Part shown: positions 46,554-59,211 of the stretch, piece by piece | How positions within the stretch are numbered: position 1 is the first letter of the stretch | Layout: each line of letters starts with the position of its first letter | NCBI GenBank assembly: GCA_900175165.2 | Contig: FWWN02000663.1 | Coordinates: 39,774 to 103,773 of the forward strand | Direction of reading: 5' to 3' | DNA from: Rhizomucor pusillus | Lineage: Eukaryota; Mucoromycota; Mucoromycetes; Mucorales; Lichtheimiaceae | Length of the DNA: 64,000 bases | Program-made: the position numbers and the translations under genes | The notes under the pieces: generated by a model | Databases searched by the model: none | The model's input: the letters and a program-made list of their open reading frames with translations, nothing else | What the model was told of the DNA's origin: nothing

Positions 46554-47411
46554 TTATTCTTTCCCACCGGCATCTTCCTGAAGACGTGCAATGAGCTCTG
46601 TAAGTTTACTCGCATGGCTGTAGCGGCAGTATCCCATAGCAACGCTCCATTGCCAAAGCAAGTGCCTCCGTTTCCGTTTGTTGCGTTTCCAATATTTCAG
46701 CTGCTCTCTGTTATCCACTATCTTTCTTGCATGCTTTTCGTGGTAGAATTCACCACCACCACCACCACCGCCGCCGCCGCCGCCGCCGGCGGACTGATCT
46801 GGATGCAGTGTCAAGGTGGTGGGTGAGCAAGGTCTCAGAGTGGTGTCGGATTCATAGGAGCAAGATGTTGGAGGATGGAATAACGGTGTGCCAATGACAG
46901 AGTGAGGACGGGCGCCGCCAGGGTGAATATTATTCCAGCTTGATGATGATGATGACAGTCTAGTATTTGGGGAGGAGGAAGGAGATGAACGTGCGGTCGA
47001 GTTAGTTGTTGTGCTTGTTATCAAGGTAATGTCAGATGTACAGATGCTAGTATAGATAAAGTTTGGGTATGTAGCTGGTCGAGGTATCACTGGTGCGAGA
47101 TGTTTGATCTCTTGTTGTTTTTCTAATATCCGTCGTTCCTGCTCTCTCCGTTGTTGTTCTTGTATATCGGCCATGGCACGCAGCCAAAATGATCGAAGTC
47201 GTCCGACTTCGAGCTGGAGCTGGCGTTTCCGACGCCGACGATATTGCCAGTAAAGATATTTTGCAATACATACGAGGATATAGAAAGAGACGAGACTAAT
47301 GACAAAAACTGGTATGACTTGTGTGTAGACGGTTGATTCCAACAAGGGTGCCCGAGCATCGTTGCTACCATCCAAGTCTTTCGTCGTCGACGGCGGCGAC
47401 CAAGTTGACAT
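46554..47411 (-). CDS. Single-pass membrane protein with glycine run, function unknown
   Basis: Single-exon frame of 285 aa from ATG 47411 (MSTWSPPSTTKDLDG); an in-frame ATG at 47459 would add 16 residues. One hydrophobic helix at about 32-53 (VIPVFVISLVSFYILVCIAK) is followed by a strong basic stop-transfer RRRRKR, then a predicted coiled coil (SFWLRAMADIQEQQRREQER), a long Ser/Thr/Pro-rich region, a run of 12 Gly and a basic end (KYWKRNKRKRRHLLWQW). Topology by charge: short N-terminus outside, tail in the cytosol. No family recognised. The stops of this and the plus-strand neighbour are 133 bp apart. Confidence 0.65.
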   Translation of the reverse strand: MSTWSPPSTTKDLDGSNDARAPLLESTVYTQVIPVFVISLVSFYILVCIAKYLYWQYRRRRKRQLQLEVGRLRSFWLRAMADIQEQQRREQERRILEKQQEIKHLAPVIPRPATYPNFIYTSICTSDITLITSTTTNSTARSSPSSSPNTRLSSSSSSWNNIHPGGARPHSVIGTPLFHPPTSCSYESDTTLRPCSPTTLTLHPDQSAGGGGGGGGGGGGEFYHEKHARKIVDNREQLKYWKRNKRKRRHLLWQWSVAMGYCRYSHASKLTELIARLQEDAGGKE

Positions 47412-48228
47412 GGTATCAACGAAGGAAGAAAATTCATACAATCTTTGCAGAAAAGCCAATATTCAAAGAGAAAAGGAGTAACAGGGTCAAGGCTTTCACG
47501 TCTATTTGGACAGTTTACTTTGCAATTACAAACTAGCCTTTTCGCTAGCTAGCCACCGCCGGATCGCACGCTATACCTTCATACATACGCGCAGGACAAG
47601 GAATCGTCTCGGCTTAGTCTGCAGATACTCTCAAGTGCCCTGCAGACATCATACGTTGTTCTTGAGGTTTGATGCTTTCCACGAGGAAGCCGAGTACTTT
47701 TGTGCATGTCCACACTTTCTCGGCCCGATGCACTCGAGTCAGGCATCGCTTATTGTGTCATCGATTGCATAGGTCGCTTCATGCAGAGTCTTCGCGCAAC
47801 CAGTCTACGCATACGAAAAAGTGCCCCAACTGTCAAGTATTTCACAAAAATATATGTTCCAATTCACGCTGATCTTCCTATTCCACTTCTTGGCGACCAA
47901 ACCGGGGGAATGGCAAACCGTCCAAACTAGTTTCAACCGCAACTTTTTCTCCCCATCAACAAATAGCGTCGACTCCTATCCCAACCCTCGTCTCATCCAT
48001 CATCGCTCCATTCGTAGTTCATAACAAGTCGATCAAAAGAACGACGACAATAAACATTAGAAAGACTAAACACACAAGGACAAACCCCTTCTTTTTATCT
48101 AATCCAAAATCCAATGCAGTTTTTACAATATGGTACAAATTTGTCCTTAGATCTGGTTGATCGATCTATAAGTCGCATAAAGTAAGGACAAAATAGAAAA
48201 AAGTAAATATCTAAAATTTGTAAATTTC
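47412..48228. other. Intergenic region between membrane-protein gene and NOT1 3' end
   Basis: 817 bp; no exon, RNA gene or repeat family recognised. The NOT1 3' UTR occupies the right end. Confidence 0.45.
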
Positions 48229-51200
48229 TCACCTTGAGACACTTTCGAAGAGCCGCTCGATATCAGTTGCACAACGAGTGAAAGAATGGCTCCAGAAATT
48301 GTAACGTGGGTTCTTGATAAGTTCGATAAAGGTGATCAAGAGTCCCCAAGGGTGTGGTCTGTTCACAATGAGCCTCTCGAGCAAGACTCTGGTTATTTGT
48401 TCCTTGATTTGCTCTGTCTCGCTTTCTGCGAACAAGTACAACAGAACACAGCTGAAGTAGTGAGTGTGGCTGTTGGGATAGCGCAACTGATTGGCAATCG
48501 CGTTCAGGAACACATAGCAGCCTACATTTACCGGTCAGCCACTGCCACACTGATACCATGTACTATAAGACTTACCTTCAGAGTCCAATTCTGCCAAGAG
48601 ATGCTTATAGATTTCCATAGGAGAACCTTGGTTGACAGGAATTCCCCGAGATATACCCGAGTTGCCGACGTAGAAGACGAGAGAGTTCATCAACGGCACA
48701 TTGTACTTTGATGGAGCAGCGTTGAAAGCGTTCTTTTGGTTCGGATCAACCAACAGACGATTCGCCAAATCATTCAAGAAGCTACTTGGCTTGCGCTTTT
48801 CTAGATATTCGTCAAGGGACTGTTTGAAATTGTTTGCCAGCATCGGACTAACGTAATCCGATAGGATGCGAGGTGCCTGGTTGATCTCGGGCAATAAATC
48901 GACCTTAAGGTTCGGTGTGAATGGATCTGGCAAGCGCATGTTACGAGGGAACGCGCTGAGGATTAGGTTGCGGAGCTGAATACAGGATGGTGGGATGACA
49001 TCGCAGAAGCTGTAATGGTAATCGCAAAGGAACTCGGGGAAATCGTGCAACAGCACCAGCAAAATGCGGAGCGTACCGCGATACAGCATTCTAGTTGTGT
49101 CTCTCAGTTCAACGCTGCGCAAAAATGGCACGAGGAACTGGAAAAGACAAATGAGCAACCGTTGGAACGTCGGCCAACCCTGTCAATCGAGCTAGTCAGT
49201 TTTCTCCTGCTTCGAAATATACGTAAATCATCTCCACAACCATACCTTTTGGTTTTCCGTCAATAATAGCTTCGGCATGAATAGACGGTGGGATATAATT
49301 TGCAACCATGCAAAAGTGAAACCGGGGAATATAGAAGGCTGGAGCGTATGGAACGTGTTGCTTAGTGCTGTCAGTATAGGGACATAGATAGGTTGTAACT
49401 GCTGCTCTGAAGCATGCAAATCGCTTAATAGGTTGATGAAAATACGCAAGAAAGGCCGTTGATTAAACTGATGGCGATATTGTTCATGATGCTGCGCAAT
49501 AACCAGGACAATTACTGAAAGAACCTTGGAGAACTGGTTGACTCTGGCCGCATTGCTGTTGGCGTTTGCAGGATCCGCTGGTAATTTGATGAGACCGACA
49601 ACCAATTTCGTGAAAGCATCGATCAGCTGGTACGCAGCGCTGGGAGATTGACCAGGTAACTGCTTGAATTTCAGTACGCGATCTACAGACAGCTCGATAC
49701 AGGTTCGGAAGAAGAGTGACGACATGTCCTCAACTTTGAAAATGTTTTGCTGTGATAGTTGCGTCAGGAATGCAGTCTGCGCTTTCTCGGTCGTCGATGG
49801 GTGTTGATAAAGTCGCACCCATTCTGCAAAGAGGTATTGAAGCTGATCACGCAAGCTTGCTTCTTCGTCCTGGACACCCTTGACCTGAGTCTGAGCATGG
49901 CTTCGCAGTTCCTCCATAAGGATAAGCACATTGTCAGGAACTTTGCCGCGCAGTCGGCCCATGGCTTCAAGTGAAGCCATAAATTCTTGATGTGTAGCAA
50001 GGTTCTCCTCGAAAATGCAAGCATGGATAAGTCTTGCTGCAAAGTTAATTGCATTCGTACGTCCACTGTCAATTAGAGCAGCAAGTTCTTGATCTTGTTC
50101 CTGCAAGTTAATGAGACCAGCCTTGATAAGAGCGACAGTGACAGGGACATTGTATTTTCTCTCATCATCGACGTGAGTGAGCCAATACATCACTAAGGTG
50201 CCAACGTTCGGAGATACTTCGCAGAGCCGTTCAAGCAAGACGACATACATTTCTCTAGCCAATTGCGTCTCGCTCTTGTACAAAAGAGATACCACCTTTT
50301 GTGCGAACGCTCGAGCTGCCTCAACCTTGTCGAAACTGGATAGAGCCAGCAATGGGACTTGACGAACCAAGTTACGAATGGCATGCAAAGGTGGCAGGGA
50401 TGCATAGTTGGGTACGTTTGTCTGGTTTGCTAGCTTCTCGAGTTCAGCTAGATATTGAGTGAAGCGCTCAAGTATCTGATGCGCACTCGCTTGCTCTGCC
50501 ATGCTGTCAAAGCCGACATTTCCAGCTAGTGGGCCAGCAGCGGCCGCTGCTGCAGCAGCAGCAGCAGCAGCAGGGTATCCATAGGGAAGTGCTGGTTCAG
50601 TGCGTGCCAGCTGTGTAAGCTGGTCCTCCTCAGCCATTTGAACTCCAGTTTGTGGTGCAGATCTTGGGATCCTAGAGAAATCCTCATAGACACGCATCTG
50701 TGCTGCTTGCAAACCACTGGGCTTTGCACGAAGAGGTTCCGGAAGTGATGCCGGATATCTGGACATAGCAAAAATTTCCATGTCAAAGTATGCTTGACCA
50801 GGCCGTTGCTCACGATGCTGTTTCCGGCTAGCATAGGCGTTCATAAGGACCTCATCAACTTCTACTGCAGCCTTCTCCATTGCTGCTTTCTCGATTACGG
50901 CGCACACTAGATCAAGGTTGTCCCAGACTGTGATCAAGACAGCTTGCTCGATTATGGCCTTTTTGAAGATCACGTTAGAAAACAGGACTTATTAACATAT
51001 AAGCAACACTTACATCGTTAAGTCCATTCATCAAAAAGATGTTTCGGAGGTTCTGTGTCATGCTTTGTCGTAATGGTTCCTTGCAAGTAACCATTGCAAG
51101 ACTTCCAGCCAAGTTCTGGGCCATAAGGTGCGCTGCTTTTCTCATCTTGTTTTCATCAGCTTCCACAGCAAAATCCTTTGCTACCAGCTCTCGAGTAGAG

Positions 51201-54200
51201 ACGGTAGCGATAGCCACGGAGCGCTCGACAACAGGATCCACGATCTTTGGAAAGAATCGGTATGAGTATTTGTAAATGAGATAACCTCTACTAACAGCTT
51301 CCGCTCTGCTCACCTCACGGATAGATTGCGCAATAGCTTGCAGAACCCATCGTTTGGATGCGGGCTGCGATGAGAACAAAGCAATCTGCGGATTAAATGT
51401 AATATAAGGGGCAATGTTCGGCAAAGCAATTGCCGGTTCTTCGACTCCAACCATTCTGCCAGTCTCGAGTGAAGCTCCTGGCAAGATGGTATTTGCAGCG
51501 GGAGAGCGGCCAGGCATCGCTCCGCTGGTACCACGTGCCAGCATCTCTGCCAAAGCATTTCGACCAGCAAGCTGCTTTGGCTGTCTATCCTTGAGGATCG
51601 AAGTTGCCGTGATATCTATGGCGCAATTGTTGATGAGCATATATTGATTAATCTCGCTTTAACTTCACATACCTTCTAGTTCAATCGACAAACTCTTGCA
51701 CAGAACCTCGATCTCAAACTTGAGGTTCAGCTTCAGCTCGGCATGATGATACAACTCCACCAGGAGTTTGAGAATAGCCATGAGCCATGGATTTGGCGGC
51801 TTAAATACAATACTCTTGCTGCATTGCTCCAGAACTTTGCAAACGAACGGAATAACGACAATTAGTCTGTTGCTGTCATATCCTTCAAGCAAAAGATCCT
51901 AATTTAAATATGGTTAGAGCTATTGCATGCAATGTAAACCCGTTTTGTACGCACTTTAAAAGCGATATTTTTGTGTCGGATTGGTTTGTTCCTGGCCAGA
52001 GTCATTCCACCAAGCCATGAACCAAGATTCTTCAACAGACCTCGGTCTTGTGAGGAGGTCACAGTTTTTTCTGAATTTAAAAGTATTTGTATGTTTAGGT
52101 ATGTTTCCCGTAGGACATGCTGATATAGCAGCCTGCTATCCACAGCATCGAGTAGTAGCAAGTATAATTCATGATAATTGGGTTCAAGACTTGCACGCTT
52201 CACAACCAAGTAGTTGCTGAACCATTGGAAGGCCGACTTGTCCAGGAGTTTCACCAACTCTGCTGTCTTGTCTTCCAAATTATTCCTGGCAATATTATTG
52301 ATGATAAATAGAATTTTGTCTTGCACATTCTCGGCAGGTGCCTCATATTTGATTTCCTCCTCGGACGTCGGAAGAGGAGGAGCATGCAGCGATGTGAACG
52401 CTGTATGTTCGACATTTTGCTGGGTTGTGGCTGCTCCGGGAACATCCATTTGTTGCGCCGGATATGGAGAAGCATCTTTGGACATTTCTTCGGTTTGCTG
52501 TTGCGCACCGGACTGCAATGCCGCGTTAATCACTCTGGCTAATTCCGGACTGGCTTGTTGTAAGTGTGGAATTTGTAACAAGTGTGCACAGTATTGGGGC
52601 CATTCAGGCAAACGAGATTGGAACTGTTGCAAAGCCTGTAAGCCGAAACTGAACATTTTAGAACCGGGTGGATTTCGTAGCGCGTCTAGTACACAGCGTA
52701 ATGCGATTCCAAGAGGCACATAAGACACCAAATGATGCTGCACAAGCAAGCCGAACAAAATACTTGTGATAGACAGCTCCTTTTCAGGATACTTTGGGAA
52801 AAAGTGGTACTCGTCGAAAAGATTGTGAATCATACATGCAAAGACATCTTGCTCGTGAGGATTTTTTGACTGGCTGAATATCTTGAGTTTCTCTATCATT
52901 TGGTCGATGGACATCTCGCCACTGTAGATACGCTCGTAGTAGGAATTCGCTTCCTCTTCGACGTCTGGTTTGAAAGATACTTCCGCATTCGCCGATGCCA
53001 TATCCGATGTCGATCGTATATTCATCAACTTTGGATACGTTTGCAGACAAACTGACTGTGCTTCTTTCAACAATTCTGCGTTTTCCGGCGTCATGGGACT
53101 AGGGGGAAATTAATAACCATTGCTAAAAGCAGAAACACTGGATACCAACCTTTCTGATAGCAATTTGAGGAAAATGCTGATGATTTCAGGAGATAGCGGC
53201 ACAGTTGTTGGTGGAGAATTCGTTTCTTGTCGGGATACTTCTGCTGCTACCTTTTGGCTGAGGAATTCTAAACATGCTCGAACAAAGACATCCTTGTGCT
53301 CCACGATCTTATCTTGCAACCATTTCTCCAAGTTCAAGAATTCACGACGAGATGCTAAAGCTGCTAAATCGATCGCGAAAAAGAACGGCTGCATGTCGAG
53401 GAACTGGGACAAAAGCTGGCAAAAAACAAAGTCAGTTGCCGTGACCACGCTCAAATGAACTGCTATTAATTACCTTGAGCTCATGAGCAATATCGAGGAT
53501 TCGAGACAGACTAGTTGCATCGTTGCCATACATCTCGAAAATGCTCTTGGTCAGGAATTCAGGATTGACTTGCCACAGCTTGGTAAGAACGAATGCGCTT
53601 CCAGCATTGCCTCCAAGGTATAATAGCAGTAATCGTCCAAGCAAGTCCTTTTGGTAATTGCTCTTCAGAGTCTTTTTGTGGCTGTCAGCAAGATGATATC
53701 TAATCAAAATGACTCGCAAGCACTCACTTGTATCTGAACGAAGCCAAGGAATACCAATTCTGGGCATTTTCCAATCATCATCTCGACGAATATTTTGACA
53801 TCTTCAGCGACGGCGGTGTCAGAAAGATCAACGACGCATTGTATAAGATCAAGCGAGTTGAGCTGTTCATTGACGAGCTGAGAAGCCATTGCGCGGACAT
53901 GAGCGTTGGAATTAGCGAAATCCTCGAGTTCCACGACTTTCTGTTGCGAGCATGCAACGAGGCTTATTTTATCTGGGGAGGCGTTGGTCATCTGGTATAA
54001 GGCGCTCAATTGGCCTTTTAGATTATGCCATTTCCCAAAGAATTTGTTGGCGGGGAAGTTTTCGGACCCCTAGGATGGAACACGCGTCAGCTAGAGTACA
54101 TCGCCAAGACTACATACCACACGTTACCTTTGGAGAAGCTTTCCAAGCTCGAACAAGTATTTCGAGCCCTTTAGCATCGTAAAGGAAGAAGTGTGCATAA

Positions 54201-55575
54201 TCCAAATGTTCGATGACTCTTTCCCAGTTCAAGTTAGGATTCTACACAATGCAGGTTTAGTAAGGAAACATCCATTGCAGCTGCTGGTCATAACTTACCA
54301 CGTCTTTGATTACTGCCACAAAATTCTCAACGTTCCAATTCGATTCTGACGAAGTTCCGTTGCCAACGCCGGTCATGTTGGTATACGTTCTCGCCATACA
54401 TCCAAGCGCGATAGCTACATCTTCTTCCGCGATCTCCTTATTGAGAGTGGACAGTAATTCTCGCAGTGATTCCTGGGAACTGCAGCATTCATAACCAGCC
54501 TCAAGCATCTTTTTGCTCAAGAGATTCTCGCTGCCGTCAGTGCTGTCACCCCTAATGAATTCTGTGAGTTCCATTAATGATATGGAATGGCACTCGTTGA
54601 GTACTAACTCTGTCATTGTGGATGGCGCAGTCAGCTTCTGTGTAGTTTCTTCGTTGGAAGGGGCGTGTGCTGCTTGCGTTGTCAAGCTTTGGTTATTTGT
54701 AGATGCGAGCTTCGATGAACTAGACACTTTGGCCTTATTAATCGCGTTGGTGCACCACTGGTGTAGTTTTTCTGGTAAGATCCTTGTACTGTTTAAGGCT
54801 TCTGCCGCTTCCTGTAGTGATCTGGATACTAGACGTTCGGCTACAATGATGAGAAGCAGCAGATGAGCAATCTGGAGCGCATGGCAGCATATGCAGCGTG
54901 TGTATGCGTGCGTGATTACCTTGTTCCGCAATAGGCTGTCTAGCTGTCGAGAGTAACGACGATGCTAATACGAATGTTTCAAGTGCGTCAAAGCCAAGCT
55001 TAGTAAATAACTCGTCGAGTTCAAGTCGTGCTGCGGAAGGTGTTGAAGCGAAAGCTGCGAGAGTGTCTCCAAAGTTGGTGAACTGTTCTAACTTTCCGCT
55101 GTCTGAGAGGCTGCCGACGTTGTCTTTAAGTAAGAGAAAGGGAGGTCGAGCAGCTAAATCTTCAGTCGTTTCTTGCTTGTATAGTTCCGTGAGGAGAAAA
55201 CGAACTAGATGTTGGCGAATGTCTTCTCCGTGAGATTTAATTAACTAGAAAGCAAAGGGCAAAGAAGAAAGAAATTAATGTCAAAAGCCGTGGAGGGGAG
55301 GAGTGCCCGCGTGTCACGCCGTCACCATGCCCTCCTCAGGAATCACGTCACACCCTTCCAGCTATCCATGCAGTGCTATCAACTATACTTACAGACTGAA
55401 CCTCTAATGAGATCTTGGACAGGTTCTCTTGAGTTGCTGTTGATGCTAACAGTGTAATTTGAGCTTTGACTATGCGAGTGAGGCCGGGTAACTGGGGCTT
55501 CTTTGGTTTCTGCGGTACGGTAGACGAGAGCAGACTGGGTGTAATTGAGGTGTTGAATTCAGATTCGTTGCTCAT
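48229..55575 (-). CDS. NOT1: NOT1, scaffold of the CCR4-NOT deadenylase complex
   Basis: Large platform protein (about 2,200 aa) that holds the CCR4/CAF1 deadenylases and the NOT module. About a dozen short introns; start ATG 55575 ([17 protein letters not shown]), stop 48229. Recognised in order: N-terminal HEAT region ([20 protein letters not shown]); central MIF4G domain that binds CAF1 ([80 protein letters not shown] with a species-specific IV start, [14 protein letters not shown]); CAF40-binding/DUF3819 region ([10 protein letters not shown], preceded by [19 protein letters not shown]); and the C-terminal NOT1 domain ([89 protein letters not shown]). Very strong family match at the MIF4G and C-terminal parts. 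Exon joins are approximate. A poly-Ala run (50535-50574) sits after the DUF3819 part. Confidence 0.96.
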
Positions 55576-56519
55576 GTTTACTGTTTATCCAGCATGTTGT
55601 GATCGTGCAGAATGAACTTGTAGGTACTCGGATCGTGCAAAGATCTCGATCGTAAAAGACAGAAATGGAGTTGCCTGTGCAGATATTACGCGTGCTCGTT
55701 TTCGTAGCTGATTTTGAAAAAAGCCAGCGCCCGGACGGCGGCAAAGAAAAACATTGAAACGTCTAGTTCCATGCTGCCTCGGCAACAGCAACAGGTTTTA
55801 TTTATAAATGGTAACGCGGTGGCCAAGTGTACAACGATTACATCGATATATCATCTTGAATATTTCTGCAATATGTAATTGTAATACAACGTAAAGCGAG
55901 CTCAATGTGATTTCTAAACGACACACAGGAATTGTGCTGGTCTGGTGCCTATTAGTCTGTACAGGCGTCAGAACCTGTACAAAGCAGGCTGAGACAGAGA
56001 TCTGACAGTGTGCAGTTATCCTTTGAAACATGGGCAACACAAGGAAGAATAATCAGCCATTATTTTGCCACGAGAAGCCTTCAGCGGAAGAAATCATGAA
56101 CTAGAGAACTTGCGCTAAATCAAGTCTCGGTATGAAAAGCAATTAAACGCTAGAAAGCTCCGTATTTTACATCGATGGCTTGCTCTAACAACGGCAGAGC
56201 ATGTACATCTAACTCGACCAGACAAAGGAAAGCATTACTGGAATCAAAAGCAAATTAGAAAAAGTCACCAATAGAAGACAAGGTACAACAAAAAGAGGGA
56301 AACGAAAACTCGGTTACTAAAAGATAGTACTGGGCAGCAGCTTAAATCAAAGGTCTGGAACCTGTGTAACATTTATATATCCATTCCATTTTGCAAATTG
56401 CTTGTTTCCTTCAGGGCATTCATACGTTTCGTTTGTTCCTCGAAGAAAATCTATTTCCTTCCTTTCCCCCTTCCCCTTCCTTTGAAACGAGAGTGCATCC
56501 CCGCAGCCACAACAAGCAT
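55576..56519. other. Intergenic region between NOT1 and a basic protein gene
   Basis: 944 bp head-to-head spacer. No coding exon or RNA gene recognised. A C/T-rich leader (56452-56482) precedes the next start. Confidence 0.45.
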
Positions 56520-58627
56520 ATGGACAACAGTGGCGGCGATACCAAGTGCGCGGACTCTTCTTGTATTCCAGGACCTCCAAAGTCGACTGCCCGGCTAGTG
56601 ACGGGCAGCCCATCTAACCAGATGGTTGCGATGCACAATCCGATCCAACTGGCTGCCATCTCGAACTATAAGCTTGCTCAGCTCACGTTCGCTCCGCCCG
56701 ACCAAGACTCGATGAGGAAGACAGCCCTGGTGAAGAATATGCTGGAGGTCCTCTACGAGGATACGCCGCCTGAATGGCTGAGCCAAATGACTCGATGGGT
56801 CTTCTTCACGCCAGAGTATGTAAAAGAATATCTTTGTCGGGGATGGCCACACTAAATCAATTATACCCACATTGCAGGTCCTTGAGTGATATGACGCAAG
56901 AGAAGCTGGAAGAGATTTTCGCGCAGTACGCACAGACCATCGAGGCCTTCCAACCGCTGGAAATGGACGACGACGATGACGACGACGACGCTGTAGTCGA
57001 AGCAGAAATGTGGGTGGATGAGCCAGACGGATTGGACACTGAGCAACCGGACGCAAGCGCTTCATCGTCGTCCGAGCCATCTATCTTTTCCCAATTACAA
57101 GCAACCATGTCCGTCGATACCATACTGAGACCTGATACCTCCATTGTTGAAAAACCATTACCCAAGCAGCCCACAGAAGATAAAAGTCAACCTAGTAATC
57201 AGGGTCGACGAAAGAGCCAAACCGCATCCTTGCGAAATAAGAATCGACTGAGCTGGACGAGCGACACTGGTGTGCTGCCGAGCAGTTCAATCGTGCAAAA
57301 CATGGCGAGCGAATTGATGAACTTGTTCGATATGGAGTTCTCGGTAGATATCAAACTGAACACAGCGCCCAAACTGCCCGAGTTACCTTTCAAGAATTGC
57401 GGAAACACGGATGCAAGAACGTCGAAACGATACTCCGTCGGCTCTCTGATGAATCTTATCCATACGTTTGAGACGTTCACCGTAGACGAAGATCCATTCA
57501 ATGAGTATGCACAGAATAGAAACCGTACGTTGCAATTGGCTCCCCGGTTCATGACTTTCCCACCGCCACCTTCCAACCCACCGCCATCTGAACGTCGCAA
57601 CAGCAAGCGCAGATCCATGAGTTTCCCGCCTCCCACAGGTAACCAAACAACAACATCATCTAGCACGTCTGGATACGTGCCACCACAACGATCTTCATCC
57701 TTGAAATACCGCCATCTCCATCCAGCAGCTGCAGCAACCGACGACTCCAAGCAAACCATCAAATCAAAAAGCACAGAATTCCTCGCAAGTCTCGCTCATG
57801 CAATGGGTGCCTCGAGCAAGAACGAAAACCCAGTATCTGAACGTGCAAATTTACTACGCAACAGGAGCGATCCCGGATTGAGCAAAAAGAAATCAATCAT
57901 ACGACTTGCCTCGCTGGTGAGAGGCAAGCAAAAGAAACAACAACAACGACAACAAGACAGCAATCAACCTGCACAATCGCCGACAGGCTCAGAAACAACC
58001 GAACCTTTTTTAACAACACCTCGAAAGTCAATATCCTCTATCGTATCAACATCTTCAGGCTGGTCCTCTACATCTGAAGTACTCGTAGCTCAAAGAACAG
58101 TGCATGCAATCGACCTGAATAAACCCTTGCCTAGCTTGCAAGACTTGTCAGAGGACAGGACATTAAAGAGACGTAGCTACACCGTAGCCCGTCCTATCAT
58201 TGTGAAAGCCCAAGATTTACGACGAGCTCGATCGCTGGGGCATCGATACCCAGCCAACCGGAATAAGCGACGATCATCTCTGTTGATGGAGAAGACAGCA
58301 TCCAAGCGGAGAAGTTTGCAGCAACAAAGACAATCAACCAACGATGATGCAAAGCAACAGCGGCAGGGTGGAGCAAACTTGTCACGTTCCAAATCAGCGT
58401 TTATAAAGATTGGAAACGGGCTGAAATCGCGCCGGCGCACGCTTAAAAGAAAGTCCATGGACCTCAGGTCTTGTCAACTGGAACAGGATGGATTCAATAA
58501 TACCCTTGCACAGGCGATCGATCAAGTAGATGGAGAGCAGCAACAACAACAAGAACAACAAACTAGCACCACTTTTGTTCGAAGAATGGCCACTTTGGGT
58601 CGTCGAATGCGTTTACAACGTGTATAG
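56520..58627 (+). CDS. Basic Ser/Arg-rich protein with acidic patch, function unknown
   Basis: Two exons (56520-56815, 56878-58627) give 2046 nt and 681 aa; not recognised. Residues about 30-130 look like a folded helical domain: PIQLAAISNYKLAQLTFAPP, MRKTALVKNMLEVLYEDTPP, EWLSQMTRWVFFTPESLSDM, KLEEIFAQYAQTIEAFQPLE. An 8-Asp run follows. The remainder is largely disordered, with many KRRS/RRxS motifs (RRKSQT, SKRRSMSFP, LKRRSYTVA, NKRRSSL, SKRRSLQ, LKRKSMD) that fit basophilic kinase sites such as PKA, and a Gln/Arg-rich end. A second island (ASELMNLFDMEFSVDIKLNT) is conserved-looking. The density of RRxS sites suggests a phosphorylated cortical or signalling protein, but that is inference. 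Confidence 0.75.
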
Positions 58628-58716
58628 TCTCGTCTTTTCTTTTCTCACACTTTTACTTCCACTTTCTTTCTATTTTCATTACTTTATTCCCCTTCATCCT
58701 TCGTGTGTTTTTCTAG

Positions 58717-59034
58717 CTAGCAAATTACAGAGCCGAATTGTTCTTGCGGCAATTTTATAGAATAGTGTGCTGGAACAATGTAAACGGATCCAGTGCAATC
58801 CTCGCCTGTCCACAACCCGCAATGTGTTTCTCCTACGTTTTGTACTTTGGCTGCCGGGAACTGTTTGGGATAAGCTGTGCATCGATGATCGCCGCTAAGT
58901 CGTCCGGAACGGAATTTTTCATCTTGGTCGCGAAGAATAACACCAGCATGAGGTTGACCGAACAGAGCAGATACCGTGGTTGTTAATATAAGGGAACAAA
59001 GCAGCGCCAACAGCAGTAGCATGGTGATATACAC
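58717..59034 (-). CDS. Small secreted cysteine-containing protein
   Basis: Single-exon 105-aa frame (or 101 aa from the second ATG at 59022). Residues about 5-24 (LLLLALLCSLILTTTVSA) form a clear signal peptide with cleavage expected after VSA. The mature protein (about 81 aa) has four cysteines: RCTAYP, THCGLW, EDCTGS and the penultimate-position C-terminal VIC. The pattern fits two disulphides and resembles small secreted proteins of fungal surfaces, though not hydrophobins (which have eight Cys). No family assigned; a link to host or surface interaction would be speculation. It lies tail-to-tail with the basic protein gene, 89 bp apart. Confidence 0.75.
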   Translation of the reverse strand: MYITMLLLLALLCSLILTTTVSALFGQPHAGVILRDQDEKFRSGRLSGDHRCTAYPKQFPAAKVQNVGETHCGLWTGEDCTGSVYIVPAHYSIKLPQEQFGSVIC

Positions 59035-59211
59035 GTTTTGGAAGGGGAAAAAGGGGGGAAGAAATCAATGTTCTTTAGAATATTATGTTAGGGTAAGCAG
59101 TAGACCCTTGCAATTTATATATGTAAAAACAAAAATGCGAATATATAGATAGACAAATGGACAAGAAGGAGAAAGTGTGTAAATGGGGGAAAAGTATTAG
59201 TTTTTTCTTTT

